NCBI GenBank assembly: GCA_045039925.1
Contig: CP108400.1
Coordinates: 9,052,001 to 9,116,000 of the forward strand
DNA from: Yinghuangia sp045039925
Lineage (GTDB): Bacteria > Actinomycetota > Actinomycetes > Streptomycetales > Streptomycetaceae
Direction: 5' to 3'
Length of the DNA: 64,000 nucleotides
The notes under the pieces are model-generated. The model did not search any database and was not told the origin of the DNA. It saw only the letters and a list, made by a program, of their open reading frames with translations. The translations under genes and the position numbers were made by a program. Below, one piece after another: positions 1 through 7,879 of this stretch; within the stretch, counting starts at the first letter, position 1, and every line of letters starts with the position of its first letter.

Positions 1-1
1 C

Positions 2-325
2 CTCGACAACCTCCTTGCGAACGCCGCTCTGCACACCTCGTCCGGAACACCCGTCGCGATCACCGTCTCCACGACTCCGCTCAGCGCCTTCGTGCGCATC
101 ACGGACCAGGGGCCGGGCATCCCGCCGGACGACCAGACCCGCATCTTCGACCGCTTCTACCGCGTCGACCGTGCCCGCAGCCGCGAACGCGGCGGCAGCG
201 GCCTCGGGCTGGCCGTCGCGTGGTCCCTCGTCCGCGCCCACTCCGGCACCATCTCCGTCAAGAGCCGTCCGGGTGAGACCACCTTCACTGTCGCCGTCCC
301 GCGTCGTCTCCCGGCCCCGAAGTAG
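2..325 (+). CDS. Sensor histidine kinase, C-terminal ATPase part (5' end outside window)
   Basis: Only the end of the gene is inside the window. The frame opens at base 2 with LDNLLANAALHT, the N-box of a HATPase_c domain. The G1 box follows (DQGPGIP), then the F-box region (IFDRFYRVDRARS) and the G2 box (GGSGLGLAVAWSLVRAHSG). These motifs bind ATP in two-component sensor kinases, which phosphorylate their own His and pass the phosphate to a response regulator. The sensor, membrane and HisKA regions, and probably the partner regulator, lie upstream of the window. The protein ends soon after the catalytic core, as is usual. Family assignment is secure; the signal sensed cannot be told. Confidence 0.93.
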   Translation, partial: LDNLLANAALHTSSGTPVAITVSTTPLSAFVRITDQGPGIPPDDQTRIFDRFYRVDRARSRERGGSGLGLAVAWSLVRAHSGTISVKSRPGETTFTVAVPRRLPAPK

Positions 326-395
326 CGGCCGAAGCAGTCCGCGCCGGAGCCGCGCGGGAGCCGCACCGGCGCCGGGTCGGGGGCGAGTCGTGATC

Positions 396-418
396 CCGGG
401 GCGGCGGTCAGGCCCCGG
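396..418. terminator. Short inverted repeat between convergent genes
   Basis: CCGGGGC (396-402) and GCCCCGG (412-418) can form a 7-bp stem. It overlaps the 3' end of the SnoaL-like gene and lies 70 bp beyond the kinase stop. It could terminate either transcript. There is no T-tract, as is normal in actinomycetes. Confidence 0.35.
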
Positions 419-833
419 TGGGGGCGGGCCCGATCTGCCGCATCAGATCCATGATGTCCGGCGCGACCCACTCTTCGGCGATCCTGCCGTCCGCGAAGCG
501 GTACAGCTCGACGCTCCGGATGCCGACCCGCCTGCCCGTCGCCGCGATCTCCTGGAACGCACCCCGGTGCGTTCCGCGGAAGTGGACCAGCACCGCCACC
601 CTGTCGTCGGCCCCGAACATGTCCCGGACGTCGATCTCCAGGTCGGGGAAGGCGTCCAGCATGGCCTGGGTGCCGAAGCGCCAGATCTCCCGGCCGACCA
701 GGGGGTCGGAGAGGCCGGGGAGATTGGCGACGAAGTCCTCCGCCAGCAACTTCTCGGCCGCGTCCAGGTCGCCCTTCTCGACCAACTGGTACGCGCCGCG
801 CAGCAGGGCCATGTTCTTCTCGGTCGTGGTCAT
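408..833 (-). CDS. SnoaL-like (NTF2-fold) ester cyclase family protein
   Basis: A 141-residue protein with the SnoaL/NTF2-like pattern: an N-terminal helical part (LLRGAYQLVEKGDLDAAEKLLAEDFV), then FPDLEIDVRDMFGADDRVAVLVHFRGTH, then a strand-rich end with SVELYRFADGRIAEEWVAPD. Known members include polyketide cyclases and many small uncharacterised enzymes or ligand-binding proteins. The ATG at 833 has a GAGAGGA ribosome site at good distance. It lies 121 bp downstream of an ECF sigma gene on the same strand. That is notable because the window's second, paralogous sigma factor (26840-27799) appears to carry a SnoaL-like tail of its own. Substrate and reaction are unknown. The fold is quite sure, a functional link to the sigma factor is only inference. 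Confidence 0.85.
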   Translation of the reverse strand: MTTTEKNMALLRGAYQLVEKGDLDAAEKLLAEDFVANLPGLSDPLVGREIWRFGTQAMLDAFPDLEIDVRDMFGADDRVAVLVHFRGTHRGAFQEIAATGRRVGIRSVELYRFADGRIAEEWVAPDIMDLMRQIGPAPTGA

Positions 834-954
834 TCCGGTGTCCTCTCCGAGCTGTCCCGCGAGCGCTCGGTGCGCGCTCCGGACCGGATGCCACTCAGTG
901 CAGACCTTGACGCCGCGGCAAGGTCAAGGAAGACCGCGGGGCGCGTCGCCGTCG

Positions 955-1629
955 TCACGCCACGGCAGGGAAGGCGCCTTGGAGGGCGTGGACCGCTCGG
1001 CTCTCGTCCGGCAGGGGAGCGCCCGGCCGGGGCGGCTCCGGCGTGGCCACGGCCTTGCCCGGGACGGGTGCGTCGGTGGCGAGAAGGGCTTCGGCCATCT
1101 TGCGCCGGGCCTGGTTGAGCCGGCTCCGGACGGTGCCGACGGGGATGTCGCAGGCGGCGGCGATGTCCTCGTACGCGGTGGTGTCGCTGAAGTGGCGCAG
1201 CATCAGCACGACCCGGAGCTTGGGCGGGAGTGATTCGACGGCGTCCCGGATCCGGTCCCGCCGCGCGTGGCCCTCGACGAACCGCTCGGGGTGCGACAGT
1301 TCGTCGTCGGGGACAAGGAGGTGGTCCAGACCGTCAAGGCCGGGCGTCTCCTGCCGGGAGCGCAGTTGCATCCGCGCGTGGTTGCGGACGATGGTGCGCA
1401 GCCACGCGCCCACGGCCGCCGGGTCGCGCACGTCGCCGATACGCCGCAACGCGGTGAGGGCGGCGTCCTGCACCGCGTCGTCCGTGTCGGGGCTGTAGCC
1501 GAGCACGCTCATCGCGACCGCCCGCATGGCCGCCTGGTGGCGGACGAGCAGCACGCCCAGGGCCGCGGTGTCACCGGACTGGGCGCCGAGCGTGAGCTCC
1601 GCATCCGTGAGCGAGTCGAGCGGTGCCAT
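955..1629 (-). CDS. ECF-type RNA polymerase sigma factor
   Basis: A 224-residue sigma factor. Region 2 is seen in AAMRAVAMSVLGYSPDTDDAVQDAALTALRRIGDVRDPAAVGAWLRTIVRNHAR, region 4 in LPPKLRVVLMLRHFSDTTAYEDIAAACDIPVGTVRSRLNQARRKM. I chose the ATG at 1629 rather than the longer reading from 1647: AAGGAGGA ends 8 bases before it, and the paralogue at 26840 also begins MAPL. The protein ends in a proline/alanine-rich tail of about 40 residues where the paralogue has an extra domain. No anti-sigma gene adjoins it. The SnoaL-like gene follows on the same strand and a secreted hydrolase precedes it. A strong inverted repeat (1661-1695) and a 12-bp palindrome (1710-1721) lie just upstream of the start. 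Confidence 0.93.
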   Translation of the reverse strand: MAPLDSLTDAELTLGAQSGDTAALGVLLVRHQAAMRAVAMSVLGYSPDTDDAVQDAALTALRRIGDVRDPAAVGAWLRTIVRNHARMQLRSRQETPGLDGLDHLLVPDDELSHPERFVEGHARRDRIRDAVESLPPKLRVVLMLRHFSDTTAYEDIAAACDIPVGTVRSRLNQARRKMAEALLATDAPVPGKAVATPEPPRPGAPLPDESRAVHALQGAFPAVA

Positions 1630-1660
1630 GGGTGTCTCCTCCTTCACGCGCGGGCGGGGC

Positions 1661-1695
1661 GAACTGCGCCGCGGCGGGTGACCGCGGCGCAGTTC
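1661..1695. terminator. Perfect 14-bp inverted repeat upstream of the sigma gene
   Basis: GAACTGCGCCGCGG (1661-1674), a 7-base loop, and its exact complement (1682-1695). It lies 80 bp after the hydrolase stop and 32 bp before the sigma start, all on the minus strand. It may terminate the hydrolase transcript, or act as an operator or leader structure for the sigma gene. A separate 12-bp palindrome, CGGCACGTGCCG, lies at 1710-1721. Confidence 0.6.
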
Positions 1696-1774
1696 ACGGG
1701 CAGTACGTGCGGCACGTGCCGGTCCGGGGTCGCCGTTCCGGGACGGGTGCCTTCGGAGCGGTGTCCGACGAGGG

Positions 1775-2620
1775 TCAGCGGTTGGCGTTGGCCGCTTCCT
1801 CGATCAGGCGCTCGACGACCTCGGGGTGGCTGATCATGACCACGTGGGAGGCGCCGCGGACCTCGACGACGCGGCGCGCGCCGGCGCGCTCGTACTCCCA
1901 CCGCTCCACGGCCGCCGGGATCGCCTTGTCGGCGCCGGCCACCACGCCGTAGGACGGGATCGTGCGCCATGCGGCCGCGGTGGTCACATCGGCGAACGAC
2001 GAGGCGCTGAAAGGCCGTTGCTCGGCCGCCATCAGCTGCGTCTCCTTCTTGGACAGGTCGGCGGCGAAGACGTCGCGGAACCGGTCCGGCCGGATGTACA
2101 GGTCGACGCCGGTGCTGCCGTCGGCGTTGCTGAAGGGCACCTCGTTCAGGGCCGCCTGGATCTCGCTGCCGGGGTAGCGGTTGATGATGTCGCCCAGCCG
2201 CTCGCCCTCGTCGGGCACGAACGCCGCGACGTAGACCAGGGCCTTGACGTTCGGGTTGCCGGCCGCGGCGTTGGTGATGACCGCGCCGCCGTACGAGTGT
2301 CCGACGAGCACGATCGGGCCCTGGATCGACCGCAACACGCTGGCGATGTACGCCGCGTCGTTGGGGATGCCGCGCAGCGGGTTCGCCGGCGCCATCACCG
2401 GATACCCGTCCTTCTGCAACCGCGATATGACGCCGTTCCAGTTGGAGGCGTCGGCGAATCCGCCGTGCACCAGCACGATGGTGGGCTTGGGCGGGCGCGG
2501 CTCGTGGCGGTCGCCGCCGGACGCCGACGCGGTGGGGGTCAACGTGGCGAATGCGGCGGCGCCGGAAAGGACGAATGCGGCGGCGCCGAGCGCGAACTTG
2601 CGCCGTCCTACGGGTTTCAT
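1775..2620 (-). CDS. Exported alpha/beta hydrolase
   Basis: A 281-residue protein. The N-terminus MKPVGRRKFALGAAAFVLSGAAAF... ends in a TASASG-like cleavage region and looks like a Tat/Sec export signal (RRKF). The mature part opens with TIVLVHGGFADASNW (oxyanion-hole region). The nucleophile elbow is LVGHSYGGAV and the C-terminal His lies in GASHVVMISHPEVV, giving a complete Ser-Asp-His hydrolase of the EstC/pyrethroid-hydrolase-like group. I chose the ATG at 2620 because AGGAGG precedes it by 9 bases and the export signal starts there. The next upstream gene (3091-3786) encodes a cytosolic relative with the same HGGF, GHSYGG and WRT landmarks, so the two probably arose by duplication. The natural ester is unknown. 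Confidence 0.9.
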   Translation of the reverse strand: MKPVGRRKFALGAAAFVLSGAAAFATLTPTASASGGDRHEPRPPKPTIVLVHGGFADASNWNGVISRLQKDGYPVMAPANPLRGIPNDAAYIASVLRSIQGPIVLVGHSYGGAVITNAAAGNPNVKALVYVAAFVPDEGERLGDIINRYPGSEIQAALNEVPFSNADGSTGVDLYIRPDRFRDVFAADLSKKETQLMAAEQRPFSASSFADVTTAAAWRTIPSYGVVAGADKAIPAAVERWEYERAGARRVVEVRGASHVVMISHPEVVERLIEEAANANR

Positions 2621-2865
2621 GACGGTGTTCCTCCTGTGACAGCCTTGCGAGAGGGGCATCCCGGGTCGCGGACGCGGGCATGCGGCAGCCGCCGCAAGCC
2701 GTCGGGCCGCGGCCCATGGGTTCGGGGATTTCGGGTGGCCGCGGCCGGTGGCCGGCGGCCTGCCCTGGGGACGCTCCGCGCCCGCCGCGCCGGCCTGGTG
2801 GGGCCGGCACGGCGGACGGTGCCTTGTCCTCGGTCTACCGGCCGGTGGGGTGTCGCGGCCGGTGG

Positions 2866-3085
2866 TTCTCGGCTGGTGCTCCTCGGCTGATGGGCCTGGC
2901 GGCGGGTCCCGGCCGGTCGGTGCCGGCCGGTTGGTCTCAATCCGCGGCGCTCGGTCCCGCAGTGCTCAGCCCTCGGTGCTCAGCCTGTGGTTCTCGGCCC
3001 CTGGTTCTTGTGGCTCCGGGGTCGTGGTGCTCGGGCCGTGTTGCTCGGACCTCGGTGCTCGGACCGTGGTGCCAGGCCCGGTCGC
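2866..3085. repeat. Degenerate short tandem repeat in an intergenic gap
   Basis: The 470-bp gap 2621-3090 holds no convincing gene. From about 2866 to 3085 it consists of imperfect repeats around the core GTGCTCGG(A/C)CC on the plus strand, for example GTGCTCAGCC, GTTCTCGGCC, GTGCTCGGGCC, TTGCTCGGACC and GTGCTCGGACC. Spacing is irregular, roughly 13-20 bp. It lies between two related hydrolase genes and may reflect slippage or duplication. Confidence 0.6.
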
Positions 3086-3090
3086 CCGGG

Positions 3091-3786
3091 TCAGCCCGCG
3101 GCGGCCGCCTGCTTGACCAGGTCGGCGACGGCGCCCGGCTGCGAGACGTAGATCGCGTGGCTGCCCGCGGTCTCGACGGTCTGCGCGCCGATCCGCTCGG
3201 CCATCGCGCGCTGCGCGGGCGGCGGGATCATGCGGTCGTCGGTGGCCACCAGGTACCACGAGGGCTTGGTACGCCACGCCGGCGTCGACACCGCGCCGCC
3301 CGCCGCGTCCAGGCCCCACGGCACCTGCGAGTCGGCCAGGAACTCGGCCTGGGCGAGCGGCAGGTCGCCCGCGAACGCCTCGGCGAACTTGTCGCGGTCC
3401 AGCAGCAGGAAGCCGTCGGTCGGCGGCAGGATCGGCGGCACCGCGGCGCCGGGCGGAGGGTCGGCGATCAGCGTGTTGACCGACTCGCCCTTGTCGGGGG
3501 CGAAGGCGGCGATGTACACGAGCGCGGTGACCTTCTCGTGGTTGCCCGCCTCGGTCACCACGACCCCGCCGTACGAGTGGCCGACCAGCGTGACCGGTCC
3601 CGGCTGCGCGTCGATCACCTGCCGCGTGGCGGCCACGTCGCCGTCCAGCGACAGCGTGGGGTTCTGCACGACGGCCACGTTGTAGCCGTCGTCCTTGAGC
3701 GCTTCGTAGACGCCCTGCCAGCCGGAGCCGTCCACGAAGCCGCCGTGGACCAGGACGACGTTCCCGCGCGGCGCGTTGTCGCTCAT
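3091..3786 (-). CDS. Alpha/beta hydrolase, cytosolic paralogue of the neighbouring exported enzyme
   Basis: A 231-residue alpha/beta hydrolase without a signal peptide. Landmarks are NVVLVHGGFVDGSGW, the nucleophile elbow TLVGHSYGGVVVTEA, LVYIAAFAPDKGES, a lid with FLLLDRDKFAEAFAGDL, the acid region YLVATDDRMIPP and the catalytic His in TAGSHAIYVSQP. It follows the same plan as the exported enzyme at 1775-2620. The start at 3786 is supported by GGAGG about 5 bases upstream. It is probably an esterase or enol-ester hydrolase; substrate unknown. A separate LAL regulator gene ends 112 bp upstream on the same strand, and the two may be co-transcribed. Confidence 0.9.
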   Translation of the reverse strand: MSDNAPRGNVVLVHGGFVDGSGWQGVYEALKDDGYNVAVVQNPTLSLDGDVAATRQVIDAQPGPVTLVGHSYGGVVVTEAGNHEKVTALVYIAAFAPDKGESVNTLIADPPPGAAVPPILPPTDGFLLLDRDKFAEAFAGDLPLAQAEFLADSQVPWGLDAAGGAVSTPAWRTKPSWYLVATDDRMIPPPAQRAMAERIGAQTVETAGSHAIYVSQPGAVADLVKQAAAAG

Positions 3787-3898
3787 CTTTCCTCCCGGAT
3801 TCTCGGGCCCGCAATGCGCGGCCCTTGTCGGAACAATAGGAACGTCGCGGATTCCCGGCTTCCGTCATGTGACGTAGTTCCGGGCGGCGGCCCCACCG

Positions 3899-6694
3899 TC
3901 ATCGCAACTGGTCGAGTGCGTCCCGCAAGGCGGCCCGGGACGTCACGCCGAGCTTGGGGAACAACTGGTACAGGTGGGTGGAGACGGTGCGCGGCGACAG
4001 GAAGAGCTTCTCGCCGATCTGCTTGTTGGTCAGCCCGGCGGCGGCCAGGGCCGCGATCTCCCGCTGCTGCGGGGTCAGCCCGCCCGCCCGCTGCCGGGGT
4101 GCGCTGCGCGCGGGGCCGCCGCACGCGCGAAGCTCCTTGTTCGCCCTGACCGCCCAGGGTTTGGCACCCAGCCGCTCGAACGCCTCGGCAGCCGCCGCCA
4201 GGTGGCTGCGCGCCTGCGCGGGCGACTTGTCGCGGCGGAGCTGTTCTCCCCGGCAGAGGTGGATGCGCGCCTGGTCGAAGGGCCAGCGTTCGGCCCCGTC
4301 GACGTCGAGGGCCTGCTCGAACCCCGGGTGCTCGGCGTCGTCCGCGGCCAGTGCCGTCGAGGCGCGGACCAGCATCGCCAGGCGCGGGGAGATCTCGGGC
4401 AGGCCGGCCTCGCGGGCCGCGGCCGCATGGTCAAGTGCCTGGCCGCGACGGCCGGTTCGTACCGCTGATTCGACCAGGTCCATGACCGTCCACAGCGCGT
4501 GCGGGACGAACGCCGGCAGCGTGCCGGCCGGGGCGACGACCTTCGCGAACTGGTACGCCTCCTCGAAGTCCCCGCGGCCCAGCGCGTACAGCGAGTGGGC
4601 GTGTGCGGTGTAGGCCCGCAGGGCATGCGCCCGCCGGGGGCCCGCCCACTGCGTCATCTGGTCGGTCAGGCGCCGGAGTTCCCCGGCATCGCCGGACACC
4701 GCCGCGACGCACGCCAGGAGGAAGTTCCCGGGGCAGGCCAGCATGGGGTAGTCGTAGTGGTCGCACAGGTCGAGTCCTTCGCGCACGGTCCGCCGCAGGT
4801 CCGACCACTGCCCGGTCAGCCACATGTGGTTGCCCAGGAGGAACAGGGCGTCGATCGCCGTGGCGATGTTGTCGCCCCGCCGCCCGTCGGACACGACGCG
4901 GTGCAGTGGTCCCGCGCACGCGCCCAGACGGTCCGCGTACGCCCCGGCCATGGCGACCCGGACGATGCGCAACGGATCCCTCTCCTGGGCGAGTTCCGCG
5001 ATCGCAGAGTCCAGCCGCGCCAACTCCGCCGGACCGCTCCGGGCCGGGTCGGCGAGCGTGCTGCGCGTCGTCGCCACCAGGTCGGGTACCGCGGAGTACT
5101 TGGCGACGGCGGCGTCGAACCGGGACCACAGGTCGGAGCGTCCGCCGAAGAAGCACACCAGCAGCAGCGTGTGCATCGCCTCGGCCAAGGTCGCGTCGTC
5201 GGGGTCGTACGGTTCGGGCTGCGCCGCGATGGCGCCGCTCAGCAGGCCGTGGGCGGTGTCGATGTCGCCGGAGCCGTTGAGCAGGTACGCCGACCCGGCC
5301 ATCGCCGCGGCCAGCGAGGCGTGGCCCGGCGCGGCGCTCCGCGCGTGGTCCAGCAGGCGTGGGACGTCCCGCAGGTCACCGGTGATGTTGGCGCCGACGT
5401 ACGCCGCCTCGGCGAGCCGCCGGGCCCGCTCCGGGCCCGCCGCGGTCAGGTCGGCGGCGCGCAGCAGCGCGGCCACCGCCGCCGCCCCGTCGCCGCAGCG
5501 GGCGGCGACTGCCGCGACCCGTTCCAGTTGCGCGGCGACCTGCTCGTCCGGGGTGACCGCCGCTTGCGAGAGGTGCCACGCCCGCCGCTCGGGGACCTCC
5601 GACCACGCCTGGGCCAGCGCCCGGTGCGCGGCACGGCGCTGGCTGCTGGTGGACAGCTCCACCACCGCGGACCGCGTCAACGCGTGCCGGAACCGTACGC
5701 CCGAGGGGTCGTCGACGCGGATCAGCCGGGCGCGTTCGGCCGGGCCCAGGTGCTTGAGGCTGCACCGACCGGCCACCGCACGCCACAGGACCCGCAGGTC
5801 CCCGGTACCGTCCAGAGCCGCCAGCAGCAGCAGGTACCGGGTCGCGGCGGGCAGCCCGGTGATGCGCGAGGCGAACGCGGACTCCAGCCTGCGGCCGAGC
5901 GGCAGCCGCTCCGGCAACGCCTCCGAGGCCGTGCGCTGCGGCCCGGTCAGCGCGACGGGCAGTTCGAGCAACGCCAGCGGATTGCCCTGCGCCTCCGCCA
6001 TCAGGCGCCGCCGCACCCGCGGTGCCAGGGCCGGGAAGCGGTCGGTGAGCAGTTCCTCGGACGCGGACTCGCTCAACGGCGCCACGTCGTGGACCGGCAG
6101 CCCGTCGAGGTCGAAGGCGCACTCCGCTCCCGGTCGCGCCGTGCACAGCAGTCCCACACCGGTCGCGGGCAGCCGGTGCGCGAGCGCGCCCAGGACGACC
6201 GCGCTCGCGGGATCCAGCCACTGCACGTCGTCCACGACCAGCAACGTCGGCCTGTCGCAGGTGATTTGCCGGACGAGCGACAGCACGGCCCCGGCGATCA
6301 CCTCGGGTTCGGGTGCCGGACCGTCCCGGTACCCCGACACCACCGCGAGCACGTCGCGCAGCGCGGCCGAAGGGTGGGTGACGGCCGCGGCGGAGAGCAG
6401 CTCACCGAGACCGCCGAAGCTCAGCTGCGCCTTGTACTCGACGCCGGCCACCGCGAGGACGTGCATGCCGGCCTTGCCCGCCCGGGACGTCGCCGCGGCC
6501 AGCAGCGCCGTCTTGCCGACTCCCGGCTCTCCCAGCAGCACCAGCGGACCGCCGGTCCCCGCGACGCCGTCCAGGAATGCGCCGATCCGATCCAGGTCGG
6601 GCTCGCGGCCGACCAGGCGCGCCTCGCCCTCGAACGCCCAGGACGCGACCCGGCCGCCGGAACCGGCCGATGCGGGTATGTCAGGCATTGCCAC
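3899..6694 (-). CDS. LAL-type LuxR-family transcriptional regulator with AAA ATPase domain
   Basis: A 931-residue regulator of the Large ATP-binding LuxR class. After FEGEARLVGREPDLDRIGAFL comes Walker A GEPGVGKT (residues 55-62). Walker B is LLVVDDVQWLD around residue 160. A long alpha-helical, TPR-like middle follows. The last 60 residues form a LuxR helix-turn-helix: LTPQQREIAALAAAGLTNKQIGEKLFLSPRTVSTHL. Such proteins usually activate nearby catabolic or secondary-metabolism genes in response to ATP and a small ligand. The GTG at 6694 overlaps the end of the upstream hydrolase gene by 14 bp; an ATG at 6688 is an alternative start. The overlap implies translational coupling, so the hydrolase may make or remove the ligand, which is inference. 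Confidence 0.95.
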   Translation of the reverse strand: MAMPDIPASAGSGGRVASWAFEGEARLVGREPDLDRIGAFLDGVAGTGGPLVLLGEPGVGKTALLAAATSRAGKAGMHVLAVAGVEYKAQLSFGGLGELLSAAAVTHPSAALRDVLAVVSGYRDGPAPEPEVIAGAVLSLVRQITCDRPTLLVVDDVQWLDPASAVVLGALAHRLPATGVGLLCTARPGAECAFDLDGLPVHDVAPLSESASEELLTDRFPALAPRVRRRLMAEAQGNPLALLELPVALTGPQRTASEALPERLPLGRRLESAFASRITGLPAATRYLLLLAALDGTGDLRVLWRAVAGRCSLKHLGPAERARLIRVDDPSGVRFRHALTRSAVVELSTSSQRRAAHRALAQAWSEVPERRAWHLSQAAVTPDEQVAAQLERVAAVAARCGDGAAAVAALLRAADLTAAGPERARRLAEAAYVGANITGDLRDVPRLLDHARSAAPGHASLAAAMAGSAYLLNGSGDIDTAHGLLSGAIAAQPEPYDPDDATLAEAMHTLLLVCFFGGRSDLWSRFDAAVAKYSAVPDLVATTRSTLADPARSGPAELARLDSAIAELAQERDPLRIVRVAMAGAYADRLGACAGPLHRVVSDGRRGDNIATAIDALFLLGNHMWLTGQWSDLRRTVREGLDLCDHYDYPMLACPGNFLLACVAAVSGDAGELRRLTDQMTQWAGPRRAHALRAYTAHAHSLYALGRGDFEEAYQFAKVVAPAGTLPAFVPHALWTVMDLVESAVRTGRRGQALDHAAAAREAGLPEISPRLAMLVRASTALAADDAEHPGFEQALDVDGAERWPFDQARIHLCRGEQLRRDKSPAQARSHLAAAAEAFERLGAKPWAVRANKELRACGGPARSAPRQRAGGLTPQQREIAALAAAGLTNKQIGEKLFLSPRTVSTHLYQLFPKLGVTSRAALRDALDQLR

Positions 6695-7595
6695 CCCCGT
6701 CCCCGTCCGAGGCCGACACGAACGCGGCCACGGCCCCGGCGAACAGCCCGGGTTCCTCGAGGTGGCCGAAGTGTCCGCTGCGCTCCAGGACCAGCAACCG
6801 CGAGTCGGGGATCAGCCCGTGCAGTTCCTCGGACCAACGTACTCCGCACACCACGTCGTGGCGGCCGACCACGACCAATGCGGGCACGGCCAGTCGGCCG
6901 AGGGCCTCGCGGTCGTCGACGACCTCGGGGGCGCCGTGCTCGTCAAGCCCGGAGATGTAGGTCGCGCTCAGGGACTCCCGGAAGGGCGCCCAGCGCCCGG
7001 CGTCCCCCCAGTAGTCGGCGAGGTACGCGGGCACCACGCCCCGGGCGGCCGCCACCATGGCCTCGTCGCCGCCGATGTCCGCGATCGACGCGAACGCCGC
7101 CATCACCTCGGCGAGTTCCGGCCGTTCGGCATTCCGCGCCGCGAACTCGGCGACCGCGCGCATCGCTTCCTCGACGTGCTCGGCCCCGGTGGCCGGCGCG
7201 CTTTCGTACAGCACGATCCCGGCGAGCTGGTCGGGGCGGTGGACCGCGTGGAACTGGGCGACGAATCCGCCGTGCGAGTGGCCCAGCAAGTGCACGCGCG
7301 GCGTAGGCAGACGGTCGATCAGCGCGGCCAGGTGGCGGCTGTACACCGCCCTGGTGTAGCCGTGGGGGTGGGTGGCGAGCCGGTCGGACCCGCCGGTACC
7401 CGCCGGCTCCACGTACACCATGGTCAGGGACTTCTCCAGCTCCGGGGCGCGGAGGTACTCCCAGGCGATCCCGGGGCCGCCGGGGTGCGCCACGCACACA
7501 GGCCCGGTGCCGTGGACGTGGTAGCGCACGGCGACGCCGTCGACGGTGAAGGTGTGGGTTCCTTCGGCCTGCGGTCCTGCAACAGTTGCGACCAC
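6681..7595 (-). CDS. Alpha/beta hydrolase, proline iminopeptidase-like
   Basis: About 304 residues. The fold begins HTFTVDGVAVRYHVHGTGPVCVAHPGGPG, with HPGGPG as the oxyanion region typical of proline iminopeptidase and epoxide hydrolase-like enzymes. LSKSLT-like YVEPAGTGGSDR follows, the nucleophile elbow is LLGHSHGGFVAQ, the acid lies in VVGRHDVVCG and the His in ERSGHFGHLEEP. I prefer the GTG at 7595 (GGGAG 5 bases upstream) over the TTG at 7598. The LysM gene at 24558 has the same leader and start arrangement. It is the first gene of an operon with the LAL regulator, driven by composite promoter copy A (7632-7684). Confidence 0.88.
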   Translation of the reverse strand: MVATVAGPQAEGTHTFTVDGVAVRYHVHGTGPVCVAHPGGPGIAWEYLRAPELEKSLTMVYVEPAGTGGSDRLATHPHGYTRAVYSRHLAALIDRLPTPRVHLLGHSHGGFVAQFHAVHRPDQLAGIVLYESAPATGAEHVEEAMRAVAEFAARNAERPELAEVMAAFASIADIGGDEAMVAAARGVVPAYLADYWGDAGRWAPFRESLSATYISGLDEHGAPEVVDDREALGRLAVPALVVVGRHDVVCGVRWSEELHGLIPDSRLLVLERSGHFGHLEEPGLFAGAVAAFVSASDGDGGGNA

Positions 7596-7631
7596 CAAAG
7601 CTCCCGATCTCGAAGGTGGGACGACACCGAC

Positions 7632-7684
7632 AAGATGCGGGCACCAAGGGAGAGTTCGGGTTCGCGTTGGTGATGTGGGTCACA
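7632..7684 (-). promoter_or_regulatory. Composite promoter copy A (CRP-like box + GAACT-N14-GCATC)
   Basis: On the minus strand: a CRP-like site TGTGA-N6-TCACC (7684-7669), then GAACT (7657-7653), 14 bases, then GCATCTT (7638-7632) followed by GTCGG. The GTGAC of the CRP-like box lies at the same distance from GAACT (17 bases after the GTGACNNNC nonamer) as in copies B, C and D. It drives the hydrolase/LAL operon. Confidence 0.65.
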
Positions 7685-7754
7685 GGGGTCCGGGGGTGCC
7701 GCGGCCTGAACTCCCGTGCCGCGGCTGCTGGTGACCGGGCGGCCGGTCCGGTCG

Positions 7755-7805
7755 TGTGACGTGCGCCACGCGTCGATTTTCGAACTTCGTCGCTTTCCGT
7801 GCATC
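7755..7805 (+). promoter_or_regulatory. Composite promoter copy D, upstream of the ECF sigma gene
   Basis: On the plus strand: TGTGA-N6-CCACG (7755-7770), GAACT (7782-7786), 14 bases, GCATC (7801-7805). The spacing matches copies A-C exactly. The sequence after GCATC diverges (CAGAAGG instead of TTGTCGG). It faces away from copy A within the same intergenic region and should drive the sigma gene at 7880, suggesting autoregulation. Confidence 0.55.
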
Positions 7806-7879
7806 CAGAAGGTGTCGGCCTCGGCACTCCGCGGCCGACGGGCCGGTCGGACGATTCCGGATGGGGAGGCGAAGTATCG

